In this document: positions 45,650-54,481 of the stretch, piece after piece
How the letters are laid out: each line of letters starts with the position of its first letter
Position numbering within the stretch: the first letter of the stretch is position 1
Source of the DNA: CAVXZE01 sp963766175
GTDB taxonomy: Bacteria; Myxococcota_A; UBA9160; UBA6930
Assembly (NCBI GenBank): GCA_963766175.1
Contig: CAVXZE010000030.1
Location: forward strand, 1-64,000
Direction of reading: 5' to 3'
Length of the DNA: 64,000 bases
The notes under the pieces: model-generated
Told to the model about the DNA's origin: nothing
Database searches by the model: none
The model's input: only the letters and a program-made list of their open reading frames with translations
Program-made: the position numbers and the translations under genes

Positions 45650-45793
45650 ACCTCGCTGCTGCAGCCCGAGCCCTTTCTGCGGCGTCTCGGAGCCGTAGGC
45701 GGCGCTCGTGCGCACGCCGCGCTGGCACGTTTGTTGCTGCGGGAGCCGTCATCGTTCGACTCCCGGCCGCAAAGGAGAGAGGTGTGAGCGAAG
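45647..45793 (+). repeat. leader repeat, copy A
   Basis: About 147 bases reaching through the ribosome site and first three codons of the PQQ dehydrogenase gene. It aligns end to end with 47855-48003 before the haemolysin III gene. Shared exact blocks include GCGTCTCGGAGCCG, GGCACGTTTGTTGCT, AGCCGTCATCG and GTGAGCGAAG. Confidence 0.75.
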
Positions 45794-47820
45794 ACGGCAA
45801 GCTGTACTTCAACTCCAGGCTGGGCATAGTCTACACTGCGGCCATGTGGGGCGTCGCGGTATCGAGCCTGCTGTCCTTCCTGATACTGACCGGCTGTAGC
45901 TCCCCGGAGATTCCCGTGGGCGGGCCGACCGCCGACTGGCCGGTCTATGGAGGCGCACCCGGCGGGGCGCGCTACTCCCCGCTGACGCAGATCGATCCGG
46001 GAAACGTCAGCCGCCTCGAGGTCGCCTGGACCTACCACACGGGTGACGTCTCCGAGGGGGGACCGGGGGCACCGGCCCGCAACCGGAGCTCCTTCCAGGC
46101 GACGCCAATTGTTGTCGATGGGACGCTCTACTTTCCCACCGCCTTCTCCCGCGTCATCGCGCTCGACCCCGAGACGGGCCGCGAGCGCTGGAGCTTCGAC
46201 CCCGGGCTGGACCTGTCCGCCGACTACGCGGAGATCGCGGCGCGCGGAGTCACCACCTGGCTCGATCCGGAGAGGAGCACGGGCGACGAGTGTCGGCGAC
46301 GCATCTTCCTCGCGCACCGCGGCGCGCGGTTGCACGCCCTCGACGCAGAAACGGGTCGCCCCTGCTCCGACTTCGGAACCGCGGGAGAGGTCGACCTCAC
46401 GCTCGGTGTAGCACGGGTCCGTGACCCGGACTACCACAGGCCAAACTACGGGGTGACGTCGCCGCCCGTCACGATCGGCGACCTCGTCGTGGTCGGGTCG
46501 GCCATCGGGGACAACCAGTGGGTCGAGGACGCGCCCGGAACCGTGCGCGCCTACGACGCGCGCAGCGGAGCGCTGCGCTGGGGCTGGGATCCGATCCCGC
46601 GGGAAGAGGGGGATCCCGCCTGGCGGGAATGGACGCCGGAGGCCCGGCGCAAGAACGGGGGTGCGAACGCCTGGTCCATCCTCTCGGTCGATCCCGAGCG
46701 GGACCTGGTGTTCGTACCGACGGGCAGCGCCAGCCCCGACTTCTACGGCGGCGAGCGGACCGGCGACAACCGCTGGGCCAACTCTGTCGTCGCGCTCCGG
46801 GGCTCCACCGGCGAGCTGGTCTGGGGCTATCAGCTGGTGCATCACGACCTCTGGGACTACGACGTGCCGGCGCAGCCGACGCTCGTCACGGTGCGGCGAG
46901 GCGGCGAGGAGATCCCGGCCGTCACCCAGGCCTCGAAGATGGGCCTGGTCTTCGTCTTGCACCGGGAGACGGGCGAACCGCTCTTCCCCGTCGAGGAGCG
47001 GCCCGTGCCGCAGTCCAACGTCCCGGGGGAGCGGAGCTCGCCCACACAGCCCTTCCCGAAGCTGCCTCCGCCGTTGGTCCCGCATCGGTTCACGCCGGAG
47101 GACGCCTGGGGACTGACGCCATGGGACCGCGGCCGCTGTCGCGAGCTTCTCCAGAGCCTGCGCTACGACGGGATCTTCACGCCGCCGAGCCTGCAGGGAA
47201 CGCTGCTCTTTCCGGGCGCGGCAGGCGGAACGAACTGGGGCAGCGTAGCCTTCGGGCCGTCGAGCGGCCTGCTGGTCCTGAACACCAGCAGCGTCCCCCA
47301 CAGCGTCAGGCTGATCCCGCAGGCGGACCTCGCGGAGACGCGCCGCGCCAATCCCGGGAAGGAGGTCTCCCCACAGGCCGGTACCCCCTATGGGATGATC
47401 CGAGACACCGTCATCTCTCCGTTTGGCGTCCCCTGCAACCCGCCGCCCTGGGGCCAGCTGCACGCGATCGACCTCTCGACCGGGAAGATCCGCTGGCAGG
47501 TAACGCTGGGGACCACGCGCGACCTCGCGCCGGTGCCGATCCCCATGGGCTGGGGCACGCCCAACATGGGCGGGCCCATCATCACGGCGACGGGGCTCGT
47601 CTTCATCGGGGCCGCGATGGACGACTACCTGCGGGCTTTCGATCTCGAGAGCGGTGCCGAGCTCTGGAAGGGGCGGCTGCCCGCGGGCGGCCAGGCGACA
47701 CCGATGACGTATCGCCTCGGCGAGGACCGGAGACAATACGTCGTCATCGCCGCCGGTGGCCACGGGAAGCTGGGAAATCGCCTCGGCGACGCGCTCGTCG
47801 CCTTTGCCCTGCCGCAGTAG
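45784..47820 (+). CDS. PQQ-dependent dehydrogenase (glucose/alcohol dehydrogenase type), lipoprotein
   Basis: A 678-residue protein starting at GTG 45784 after AAGGAGAGAGG. A hydrophobic segment (about 15-37) ends in the lipobox ILTGC with C38, so it is a lipoprotein facing the periplasm. The beta-propeller starts ADWPVYGGAPGGARYSPLTQI; QLVHHDLWDYDVPAQPTL is the PQQ-dehydrogenase signature with the PQQ/Ca site region, and repeated tryptophan-docking blades follow to the C-terminus. It oxidises an aldose or alcohol with PQQ and sends electrons to quinone or cytochrome. No pqqABCDE gene is in the window. The leader is duplicated before the next gene. Confidence 0.85.
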   Translation: MSEDGKLYFNSRLGIVYTAAMWGVAVSSLLSFLILTGCSSPEIPVGGPTADWPVYGGAPGGARYSPLTQIDPGNVSRLEVAWTYHTGDVSEGGPGAPARNRSSFQATPIVVDGTLYFPTAFSRVIALDPETGRERWSFDPGLDLSADYAEIAARGVTTWLDPERSTGDECRRRIFLAHRGARLHALDAETGRPCSDFGTAGEVDLTLGVARVRDPDYHRPNYGVTSPPVTIGDLVVVGSAIGDNQWVEDAPGTVRAYDARSGALRWGWDPIPREEGDPAWREWTPEARRKNGGANAWSILSVDPERDLVFVPTGSASPDFYGGERTGDNRWANSVVALRGSTGELVWGYQLVHHDLWDYDVPAQPTLVTVRRGGEEIPAVTQASKMGLVFVLHRETGEPLFPVEERPVPQSNVPGERSSPTQPFPKLPPPLVPHRFTPEDAWGLTPWDRGRCRELLQSLRYDGIFTPPSLQGTLLFPGAAGGTNWGSVAFGPSSGLLVLNTSSVPHSVRLIPQADLAETRRANPGKEVSPQAGTPYGMIRDTVISPFGVPCNPPPWGQLHAIDLSTGKIRWQVTLGTTRDLAPVPIPMGWGTPNMGGPIITATGLVFIGAAMDDYLRAFDLESGAELWKGRLPAGGQATPMTYRLGEDRRQYVVIAAGGHGKLGNRLGDALVAFALPQ

Positions 47821-47854
47821 GGTCGCGCGAACCTCGGCCCTCCAGGCCAGCGGT

Positions 47855-48003
47855 GCAGCTCGTTTGCTGCAGCCGGAGCCCTTCTTCCCGCGTCTCGGAG
47901 CCGCACGCGACGCTCGAGCTCGAATTCCTCCGGCACGTTTGTTGCTAAAGCAGCCGTCATCGGGCGGACGCCCGAGCCGAAAGGGAGAGAGGCGTGAGCG
48001 AAG
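47855..48003 (+). repeat. leader repeat, copy B
   Basis: About 149 bases, partner of the repeat at 45647-45793. It ends in GAGAGAGGCGTGAGCGAAG, so both ribosome site and the first codons of the haemolysin III gene (MSEG versus MSED) are part of the repeat. Confidence 0.75.
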
Positions 48004-48647
48004 GCGGCGAGCAGCGAAAGCGAACCCAGTCCCTCGGGGAAGAGATCGCCAACAGCGTGAGCCACGGCGTGGGTCTTCTGGCGGCCCTGATCGCGGCACC
48101 GGTTCTCGTCATCGACGCGATCCATCGCGGTGACACGGCCGGGCTCATCGGCGCCTCCGTCTTCGCGGCAACCATGGTGCTGCTGTACATCACCTCCACG
48201 CTGTATCACGCGCTGCCCCCGAGCCGGGCCAAGGCGATCTTCCGAGTCCTCGATCACTCGGCGATCTACCTGTTCATCGCCGGCACCTACACGCCCTTCG
48301 CACTCGGTGTGCTTCGGGGTCCCTGGGGCTCGAGCCTGGTGATCCTGGTCTGGACACTTGCCCTGGTCGGGATCGGACTAAAGGCCGCTGGCGGAGTGGG
48401 GCATCCGAAGCTCTCGACGGGAGTCTATCTGGCCATGGGCTGGCTGGTTCTCGTCGCGGCCAAGCCACTGGTGGCCGCGATCCCGACGTGGGGACTGTTC
48501 TGGCTCCTGTCGGGCGGTCTGGTCTACACGGCTGGGGTCGCCTTCTTCGCCGCGCCCCGCGTTCGCTATACCCATTTCGTCTGGCACCTGTTCGTGGCGG
48601 CAGGTACCACCTGTCACTTCGTCGCGGTCTTGCGGTACGCCGGTTGA
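47994..48647 (+). CDS. haemolysin III family (TrhA/YqfA-like) membrane protein
   Basis: A 217-residue protein with seven predicted membrane segments. GTG 47994 follows AAGGGAGAGAGG. LGEEIANSVSHGVGLLAALI (15-34), TSTLYHALP (about 67-75), LDHSAIYLFIAGTYTPFALG (about 86-105) and YTHFVWHLFVAAGTTCHFVAV near the end carry the conserved His and Ser/Asp positions of the PAQR/haemolysin III group, likely a metal-binding membrane hydrolase-like fold. Its cellular role is debated (membrane-energy or lipid homeostasis). It lies between the PQQ dehydrogenase and the TonB receptor and may be read through from either leader. Confidence 0.85.
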   Translation: MSEGGEQRKRTQSLGEEIANSVSHGVGLLAALIAAPVLVIDAIHRGDTAGLIGASVFAATMVLLYITSTLYHALPPSRAKAIFRVLDHSAIYLFIAGTYTPFALGVLRGPWGSSLVILVWTLALVGIGLKAAGGVGHPKLSTGVYLAMGWLVLVAAKPLVAAIPTWGLFWLLSGGLVYTAGVAFFAAPRVRYTHFVWHLFVAAGTTCHFVAVLRYAG

Positions 48648-48663
48648 GGAGCGCACTCGCCTG

Positions 48664-50799
48664 GTGACGCAATCTCTTGCTTCCAGAATGAACCGCTCTG
48701 GTTCTTCGCGCACATGGCTGCGCTCGATCCGGTCCGCCACAAACGTGCTGTGGATCGGTCCAATCCTGGGCCTCGCTGGCGTGGCCGCGGCCACCGACCC
48801 GCAGCCGGCGGGAGACGACGACAGCTCCCTCGGCCCCGTCACTGTCACCACCCGACGCATCACCGAGGACCGCGACAAGGCACCGGCGGCCATCGGCGTC
48901 GTTCAGGGAGACGACATCCAGGGTGGCCGCCAGCAGCTCGGCCTCGGCGAATCGCTGGTCCGGATCCCGGGGCTCTTTCCCCAGAACCAGTTCAACTTCG
49001 CCCAGGATCTGCGCCTCTCGAGCCGGGGCTTCGGCGCCCGCTCGAGCTTTGGGATCCGCGGCCTCAAGGTCTACGTGGATGGGATCCCGGCCACACTCGC
49101 CGATGGCCAGACCCAGGTGGACAGCATCGACCCCGGCAGCATCGGGCGGATCGAGGTGATGCGCGGCCCGGCCTCCTCCCTCTATGGTCCGGCGGCCGGC
49201 GGCGTGATCCACATCGCTACCGAAGACGCGCCGGAAGATCCCTTCCTGGCGGGGAAGGCGAGCTTCGGCTCGTACGGCTTCCAAAGGTACCAGCTGAAGG
49301 CCGGGGGACGGACGAAGTCACTTGGGTCCATCGCCAGCCTCTCGCACCTCCGGCTCGACGGCTACCGCGACCACAGCGGAACGCACAGCTCGATCTTGAA
49401 TTCGCGCTTCTCGTGGGCGATCGACGACAGCTCGGATCTTTCCGTGGTCTTGAACGCCGTCGATTCTCCCAAGGCAGACGATCCCGGCGGCCTCACCCGC
49501 GAGCAGGTGCGCCGGGACCGCCGCCAGGCGAGCCCGAGCAACCTCCTCTTCGACGCGGGGGAGGAGCTGGACCAGCAGAAGCTGGGCCTCGTCTACCGCC
49601 GCTCTTTCGGCGAGAAGCACGAGATCAGCGCTCGCAACTACTATGTCCTGCGGGACCTCGACAACCGCCTTCCCTTCGTCGAGGGGGGCTCGGTCGAGCT
49701 GGACCGCTTCTTCGCAGGGGGCGGCCTGCAGTACAACTACACCGACACCCTGCTCGGCAACCGCACCTGGCTCGTCGCCGGTCTCGACGTCGACGCTCAG
49801 CGCGACGACCGCCGGCGCTTCGACAACCTCTTCGGGAGCCGTGGCGCCCTCACTCTCGATCAGGACGAGGACGTCACGGCCTACGGCGCCTACGCGCAGA
49901 CTCGCGGCCAGCTGCCCTGGAACCTGGAGCTGAGCGGCGGCCTGCGATACGACCGCGTCGTCTTCCAGGTGGACGACCACTTCCTTGGCGATGGAAACCA
50001 GTCGGATCGCATCTACTTCGACCAGCTGAGCCCGGCGGTCGCGCTGGTCTGGAGCCCGATTCCGGAGCTGAATGTCTACGCCAACGTGTCCACCTCCTTC
50101 GAGACGCCAACGACCACGGAGCTGGCCAACCCCTTCGGCACCGGCGGCTTCAACCCCGATCTCGACTCCCAGACAGCCATCAACTATGAGGTCGGCGTGA
50201 AGGGACTCGTGCCGGGGCGCCTGCGCTACGACCTGGCTCTGTTCCGGGTCGAGGTCGACGACGAGCTGGTGCCCTTCGAGCAGCCCGATCAGCCTGAGCG
50301 CAGCTTCTTCCGCAACGCCGGTCGCTCGACCCGCAACGGCCTGGAGGCGAGTCTCGGGGTGGAACCGCTCCCCGGTCTGGTCGCCGAGCTAGCCTACACC
50401 TTCTCGGACTTCAGCTACGACCGCTACGAGACGCCGGCCGGCATCTTCGACGGCAACGAAATCCCGGGCATTCCGCACAACCAGCTCTTCGGAGAGATCA
50501 GCTACCTCCACCGGTCGGGATTCTTCGCCGCCTGGGATGTCCTCTACGTGGACGACTTCTTCGCCGACGATGCCAACACGGTCCAGAGCGGCGCCTACTG
50601 GCTCTCCAACCTGCGCGTCGGCCACCGCTTCCGGCTGGGCCGCTTCGCGATCACGCCCTTCGCCGGAGTGAACAATCTCTTCGACCGGGAGTACAACGGA
50701 AACGTTCGGATCAACGCAGCCCGCGAGCGCTACTTCGAACCGGCCCCGGGCCGGAATCTCTACGGGGGCCTCGGCGTCCGCTACGACTTCGGCGGCTGA
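48664..50799 (+). CDS. TonB-dependent outer-membrane receptor, PqqU/YncD-like
   Basis: A 711-residue protein with GTG start, a signal peptide (hydrophobic 28-42) and TonB-box-like PVTVTTRR. The plug shows FNFAQDLRLSSRGFGARSSF, GIRGLKVYVDGIPATLADGQ and IEVMRGPASSLYGPAAGGVI; the combination of AQDL..S.RGFG.RS..G.RG...YVDGIPAT and DGQ is characteristic of the E. coli YncD/PqqU group that imports PQQ. The C-terminal beta barrel ends in LYGGLGVRYDFGG (aromatic-terminal strand). Because it is a short distance from a PQQ dehydrogenase, PQQ uptake is a reasonable call; the ligand is inferred, not proven. It may be co-transcribed with haemolysin III (16-base gap). Confidence 0.8.
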   Translation: MTQSLASRMNRSGSSRTWLRSIRSATNVLWIGPILGLAGVAAATDPQPAGDDDSSLGPVTVTTRRITEDRDKAPAAIGVVQGDDIQGGRQQLGLGESLVRIPGLFPQNQFNFAQDLRLSSRGFGARSSFGIRGLKVYVDGIPATLADGQTQVDSIDPGSIGRIEVMRGPASSLYGPAAGGVIHIATEDAPEDPFLAGKASFGSYGFQRYQLKAGGRTKSLGSIASLSHLRLDGYRDHSGTHSSILNSRFSWAIDDSSDLSVVLNAVDSPKADDPGGLTREQVRRDRRQASPSNLLFDAGEELDQQKLGLVYRRSFGEKHEISARNYYVLRDLDNRLPFVEGGSVELDRFFAGGGLQYNYTDTLLGNRTWLVAGLDVDAQRDDRRRFDNLFGSRGALTLDQDEDVTAYGAYAQTRGQLPWNLELSGGLRYDRVVFQVDDHFLGDGNQSDRIYFDQLSPAVALVWSPIPELNVYANVSTSFETPTTTELANPFGTGGFNPDLDSQTAINYEVGVKGLVPGRLRYDLALFRVEVDDELVPFEQPDQPERSFFRNAGRSTRNGLEASLGVEPLPGLVAELAYTFSDFSYDRYETPAGIFDGNEIPGIPHNQLFGEISYLHRSGFFAAWDVLYVDDFFADDANTVQSGAYWLSNLRVGHRFRLGRFAITPFAGVNNLFDREYNGNVRINAARERYFEPAPGRNLYGGLGVRYDFGG

Positions 50800-50829
50800 A
50801 CGGCGGCCCCAACCTGCGGGAATCGCCTC

Positions 50830-52167
50830 TCAGCTCCTGCTTGCCGCCAGCTCCGCACCCGCGCTCGCGGCCTTCAGATTGAGCTCGGCGATCTTCCCAC
50901 GCTGGAACGACTCGATTGCCGTGGCGAAGGCCTCTCGCGGAAAGATCCCGCTCTCCTCGAGCAATGCCGCCAGGGCCGCCGTCGCCAGGTAGGGCCTGCC
51001 GACGCGTTTGCCCAGCTCGGCAAAGGGAAATCGGCGAACCTGCGCCTTCGTCGCCGGGAGCTCCAGGGCCTCCTCCGCGTAGAGGATGCAGCCCGTGGAG
51101 AGCTTCCCGATCCTGGCGCGGACCCGCGTCAGGCCGTCCGCCGAGAGCACCACGAAGAAGTCCGGGGAATCGATGCCGGTGTAGTCGATGCGTTCGGGGC
51201 TGACGATGATCTCGGAGACGGAGTGGCCGGTCTGCACCGTGATCGGGTAGTCGTCCTTCTGGGTGGCGCTGAGGCCGGCGAAGATCGATGCCTCCGCGAA
51301 CAGAGTCGCCGTCGACCGGATCTTCTGGCCGGCGCTACCCGCAATCACGATGCCCGTCTGTTTCGCAAGCGCGCTGGAATGGGAGGGCTCGATGGGAGGC
51401 CTGGCTCCGATGACGCGCCCATCCGTCTGGCAGGCTGCGTGGTAGCGGGCGCTGTATTCGGGGCGCGGCCGGTTCACCTGAAGACCGAGATCGAGACCGT
51501 GCTGACCAAGCAGGCCGAGAACGTCACTCTTCTTGAGCTGGTTGCGCGGCATGTAGTAGGCCGTGCAGAGCTCCCAGACATCGATCATCGCAAAGCCGGG
51601 CTGCTCGATGGCAGTGGCGATCGTATCGGACAGGTCTCCGTCGAAGGCGGTGGCACGGTAGACCCAGGCCGCCCCGGCGGCCACCGCGACCCCGCAGAGA
51701 TCCATCGGCCCTTCGATGTTTCCCCAGGGAGTGGTGGAGGTGACGCCGTCGGTCGGCGTCGTCACCGAGTGCTGCCCCCCGGTCATGCCGTAGTTGAAGT
51801 TGTTGGCGACGATGAGAGTGATCCCGATGTTGCGCCGAGCCACATTGAGGAGATGTGTGCCACCGATGCCGCAGCCGCCGTCTCCCTTGAGCGCGATCAC
51901 GGTCAGCTCGGGCCGCGCCAGCTTGAGACCGCAGGCATAGGTGATCGAGCGGCCGTGAAGACCGTGGAAGGCGCTGGTGGCGAAATACCTGTCGGAGAGT
52001 CCGATGCATCCGATGTCAGTGACGATCACCACGTCCTTCGGGTCGGGTTGGAGCTTCACCAGCGCCTTGTCCAGAGCCTTGACCAGGGGCTCGTGGCCAC
52101 AGCCGGGGCAGTAGGGAAGCGGCCCGATCTGATCGGTCATGTAGGTCGTATATCGGGTCTCGCTCAC
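50830..52167 (-). CDS. 2-oxoacid:ferredoxin oxidoreductase, fused beta and gamma subunits
   Basis: A 445-residue protein whose GTG at 52167 overlaps the alpha stop (GTGA). Residues about 1-240 are the beta (ThDP) part: YCPGCGHEPLVKALDKAL, GCIGLSDRYF, and GDGGCGIGGTHLLNVARRNI with NNFNYGMTGG. From about 270 the gamma part follows: TGIVIAGSAGQKIRSTATLF, TVQTGHSVSEIIVSPERIDYT and FFVVLSADGLTRV. No ferredoxin-like delta domain is present, so electrons go to an external ferredoxin. It decarboxylates a 2-oxoacid to the acyl-CoA. Which 2-oxoacid is unknown; see the lysine-pathway suggestion. Confidence 0.85.
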   Translation of the reverse strand: MSETRYTTYMTDQIGPLPYCPGCGHEPLVKALDKALVKLQPDPKDVVIVTDIGCIGLSDRYFATSAFHGLHGRSITYACGLKLARPELTVIALKGDGGCGIGGTHLLNVARRNIGITLIVANNFNYGMTGGQHSVTTPTDGVTSTTPWGNIEGPMDLCGVAVAAGAAWVYRATAFDGDLSDTIATAIEQPGFAMIDVWELCTAYYMPRNQLKKSDVLGLLGQHGLDLGLQVNRPRPEYSARYHAACQTDGRVIGARPPIEPSHSSALAKQTGIVIAGSAGQKIRSTATLFAEASIFAGLSATQKDDYPITVQTGHSVSEIIVSPERIDYTGIDSPDFFVVLSADGLTRVRARIGKLSTGCILYAEEALELPATKAQVRRFPFAELGKRVGRPYLATAALAALLEESGIFPREAFATAIESFQRGKIAELNLKAASAGAELAASRS

Positions 52168-53291
52168 AAGAGGCCCCCTCGCTCCAGGATCTCGGCTGGA
52201 GAGACCAGGGTGGTGTCCATCTTGCATACGCCCACCACCTCCACCTCGGGCGCCGCCAGCCGTTCGATCTCGACGAGGTACTGCCCCATGTTCATCTCGG
52301 GGACGACGACCTTCTTCACCCCCGCCATCGCCGACGCGATGCTCTTCTCCGGCACCGGCCAGAGCGTCTGCAGCACCAGGGAGGAGACCTTCCGCCCCCT
52401 AGAGCGGGCCTCCCTGATCGCCACCGCCGCAGATCTCGAGACGATGCCGTAGCTGACGACGAGGGTGTCCGCTCCCTCCTCGAAGTCTTCTTTCACCAGG
52501 GTGATGTCGTCGACGGCGTTCTCGATCTTCGCCGCGTAGTGGTCGACCATCTCCTGAATCAGCTCGGGTTTCGTGGTCAGATACCCGCTCTTGTCATGCG
52601 TGGAGGTGGTGTACCTCGCCACGTATGCACCGCCGAAATCCGAGATGGCCGGAACCTCCTCGGGACTGTCGAAGAAATGGGGCAGGTACCGGCTCTGGCC
52701 CGGGGGCACCCGCTTGCGCTCGATGAGCGGCGGTAGCTCGATCGCCTCGAGATCCACCGACTCCTTCGTCATCCCGATCTCCTTGTTGCTGAGAAGAAAG
52801 ACGGGTGTGCGGTACTTCTCGGCAAAGTTGAAGGCCAGGTAGGTGAGCTGGTACGCCTCGCCGACACTCGCCGGGCTGAGCGCAATGACCGGCAATCCCC
52901 CGGAGGTTCCCCAGCGGACGAACTGGATGTCGCCTTCGGCGCCCTGGGTAGCCGACCCGGTGGCGGGGCCCTGCCGCTGAACATCGACGATGACCATCGG
53001 CGTCTCCCCGATGATGGCCAGGCCGACGTTCTCGCTGTAGAGGCTCATTCCCGGACCGCTGGTGGAGGTGAGCACCTTCCGCCCGGCCATGGCGGCGCCG
53101 ATACAGAACCCCATCGAGGCAATCTCGTCCTCGGCCTGGATGGCGATGCCCCCCGATTCGGGCAGCAGCCGAAGCATGTGATCCAGGATCGAGGAGGCGG
53201 GTGTGATCGGGTAGCTGGCAAAGAAGCCGCAGCTGGCGCGCGTTGCTCCCCGCGCGATTGCCTCGTTTCCTTCGATGAATGCCAATCCCAT
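52164..53291 (-). CDS. 2-oxoacid:ferredoxin oxidoreductase alpha subunit
   Basis: A 375-residue subunit. The start at 53291 (MGLAFIEGNEAIARGATRAS) is set by the family N-terminus and GGGAG upstream; further upstream codons are not homologous. It has the pyruvate/2-oxoglutarate-type domain: GCGFFASYPITPASSILDHM-like start (ASYPITPAS), AEDEIASMGFCIGAAMAGRK, and TSGPGMSLYSENVGLAI. C-terminal VSYGIVSRSAAVAIREAR and TLWPVPEKSIASAM are the transketolase C-domain-like part. It works with the beta-gamma protein downstream. It diverges from the saccharopine-dehydrogenase-like gene across 112 bases. Confidence 0.85.
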   Translation of the reverse strand: MGLAFIEGNEAIARGATRASCGFFASYPITPASSILDHMLRLLPESGGIAIQAEDEIASMGFCIGAAMAGRKVLTSTSGPGMSLYSENVGLAIIGETPMVIVDVQRQGPATGSATQGAEGDIQFVRWGTSGGLPVIALSPASVGEAYQLTYLAFNFAEKYRTPVFLLSNKEIGMTKESVDLEAIELPPLIERKRVPPGQSRYLPHFFDSPEEVPAISDFGGAYVARYTTSTHDKSGYLTTKPELIQEMVDHYAAKIENAVDDITLVKEDFEEGADTLVVSYGIVSRSAAVAIREARSRGRKVSSLVLQTLWPVPEKSIASAMAGVKKVVVPEMNMGQYLVEIERLAAPEVEVVGVCKMDTTLVSPAEILERGGLL

Positions 53292-53403
53292 CGGGAGCTC
53301 CCATCGCTGCCAGAGCGGCGCATCGACTCGATGCAGAGCGGAGATGAGCCGGATTATAGGAGCGGTTGCAGGGCTCCGAAACGGCTGAGCTACACTGCCG
53401 CGC

Positions 53404-54471
53404 ATGATCAGGGTACTCCTGCTCGGTGCGGGCAACATCGGCGTCGCCATCGCGGACCTCCTCTCCGCCTCCGGTGACTACCACGTCACTGTGGCCGATC
53501 TGGACGATTCCCGGCTGAACGACCTGGCGGAGCAGGTCTACACCAAGCGGATGGATCTGGCTGACGACCGCTCACTCAGGGAGGCGATGAGCGGCATGGA
53601 CGTCGTGGTGAGCGCCTGTCCCTTCAACTTGAGCGTGCCGATCGCGCAGGCCGCGCGCGACCTCTCGGTCCACTACTTCGACCTCACGGAAGACGTGAAG
53701 ACGGCGCGCCAGATTCGCGAGATCGCGGACGGCGCCGACACCGCATTCATGCCCCAGTGCGGGCTGGCGCCGGGCTTCGTCTCCATCGCCGCCTACGAGC
53801 TGGTGAAGCGCTTCGATTCGCTCCGCCGCGTCCGCATGCGTGTCGGCGCCCTCCCCCTCTTCCCGTCCAACGCGCTCAAGTACAACCTCACCTGGAGCAC
53901 GGCGGGGCTGATCAACGAGTACTGCAATCCGTGCCAGGTGATCTACGACGGGGAGCTGCGCGAGGTCCTTCCGCTCGAGGGATACGAGCAGTTCTCGCTC
54001 GATGGCGTGACCTACGAAGCCTTCAACACCTCTGGCGGGCTCGGCACGCTCTGTGAGACGCTGAAGAGCAGGGTCGACAATCTCAACTACAAGACGATCC
54101 GCTACCCCGGGCACTGCGAACTCATCAAGTTCCTCTGCAACGACCTGCGGCTCGGCAAACGGCGCGAGCTCTTCCGCGATGTCCTCGAGCACGCGGTTCC
54201 GGTGACGACCCAGGACGTGGTGCTGATCTTCATCACCGTGAGCGGCGGCAGAGGAGAAAAGCTGGTTCAGGAGAGCTACTCCAAGAAGGTCTACCACGGA
54301 AGAGTCGGCCGTCTCGATCTGGCGGCGATCCAGATCACCACTGCTGCCGCGCTCTGCGCGGTCGTCGATCTGCAGTGCAAGGGAAAGCTGCCGAGGAAGG
54401 GCTTCGTGAAGCAGGAGGACGTGTCACTCGCGGACTTCCTCGAGAACCGTTTCGGCAAGCACTACCAGTAG
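53404..54471 (+). CDS. saccharopine dehydrogenase-like protein (L-lysine pathway)
   Basis: A 355-residue enzyme. MIRVLLLGAGNIGVAIADLL (1-20) is the NAD(P) loop; QCGLAPGFVSIAAYELVKRF, NALKYNLTWSTAGLINEYCN and TIRYPGHCELIKFLCNDL are the C-terminal saccharopine-dehydrogenase signature including the Asn-Glu-Tyr region. In the lysine pathway it would oxidatively split saccharopine into glutamate and 2-aminoadipate semialdehyde. The start is ATG 53404. It is followed ten bases later by an aldehyde dehydrogenase of the aminoadipate-semialdehyde type, which supports this role strongly. A lysine-ketoglutarate reductase is not in the window. Confidence 0.8.
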   Translation: MIRVLLLGAGNIGVAIADLLSASGDYHVTVADLDDSRLNDLAEQVYTKRMDLADDRSLREAMSGMDVVVSACPFNLSVPIAQAARDLSVHYFDLTEDVKTARQIREIADGADTAFMPQCGLAPGFVSIAAYELVKRFDSLRRVRMRVGALPLFPSNALKYNLTWSTAGLINEYCNPCQVIYDGELREVLPLEGYEQFSLDGVTYEAFNTSGGLGTLCETLKSRVDNLNYKTIRYPGHCELIKFLCNDLRLGKRRELFRDVLEHAVPVTTQDVVLIFITVSGGRGEKLVQESYSKKVYHGRVGRLDLAAIQITTAAALCAVVDLQCKGKLPRKGFVKQEDVSLADFLENRFGKHYQ

Positions 54472-54481
54472 GGAGCCGAAG

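Noticed and set aside
45523..48099. 858-codon minus-strand frame opposite the ThDP/PQQ/haemolysin genes
   Set aside because: Low-complexity Arg/Pro/Gly sequence and no ribosome site or domain; the PQQ dehydrogenase frame has clear signatures.
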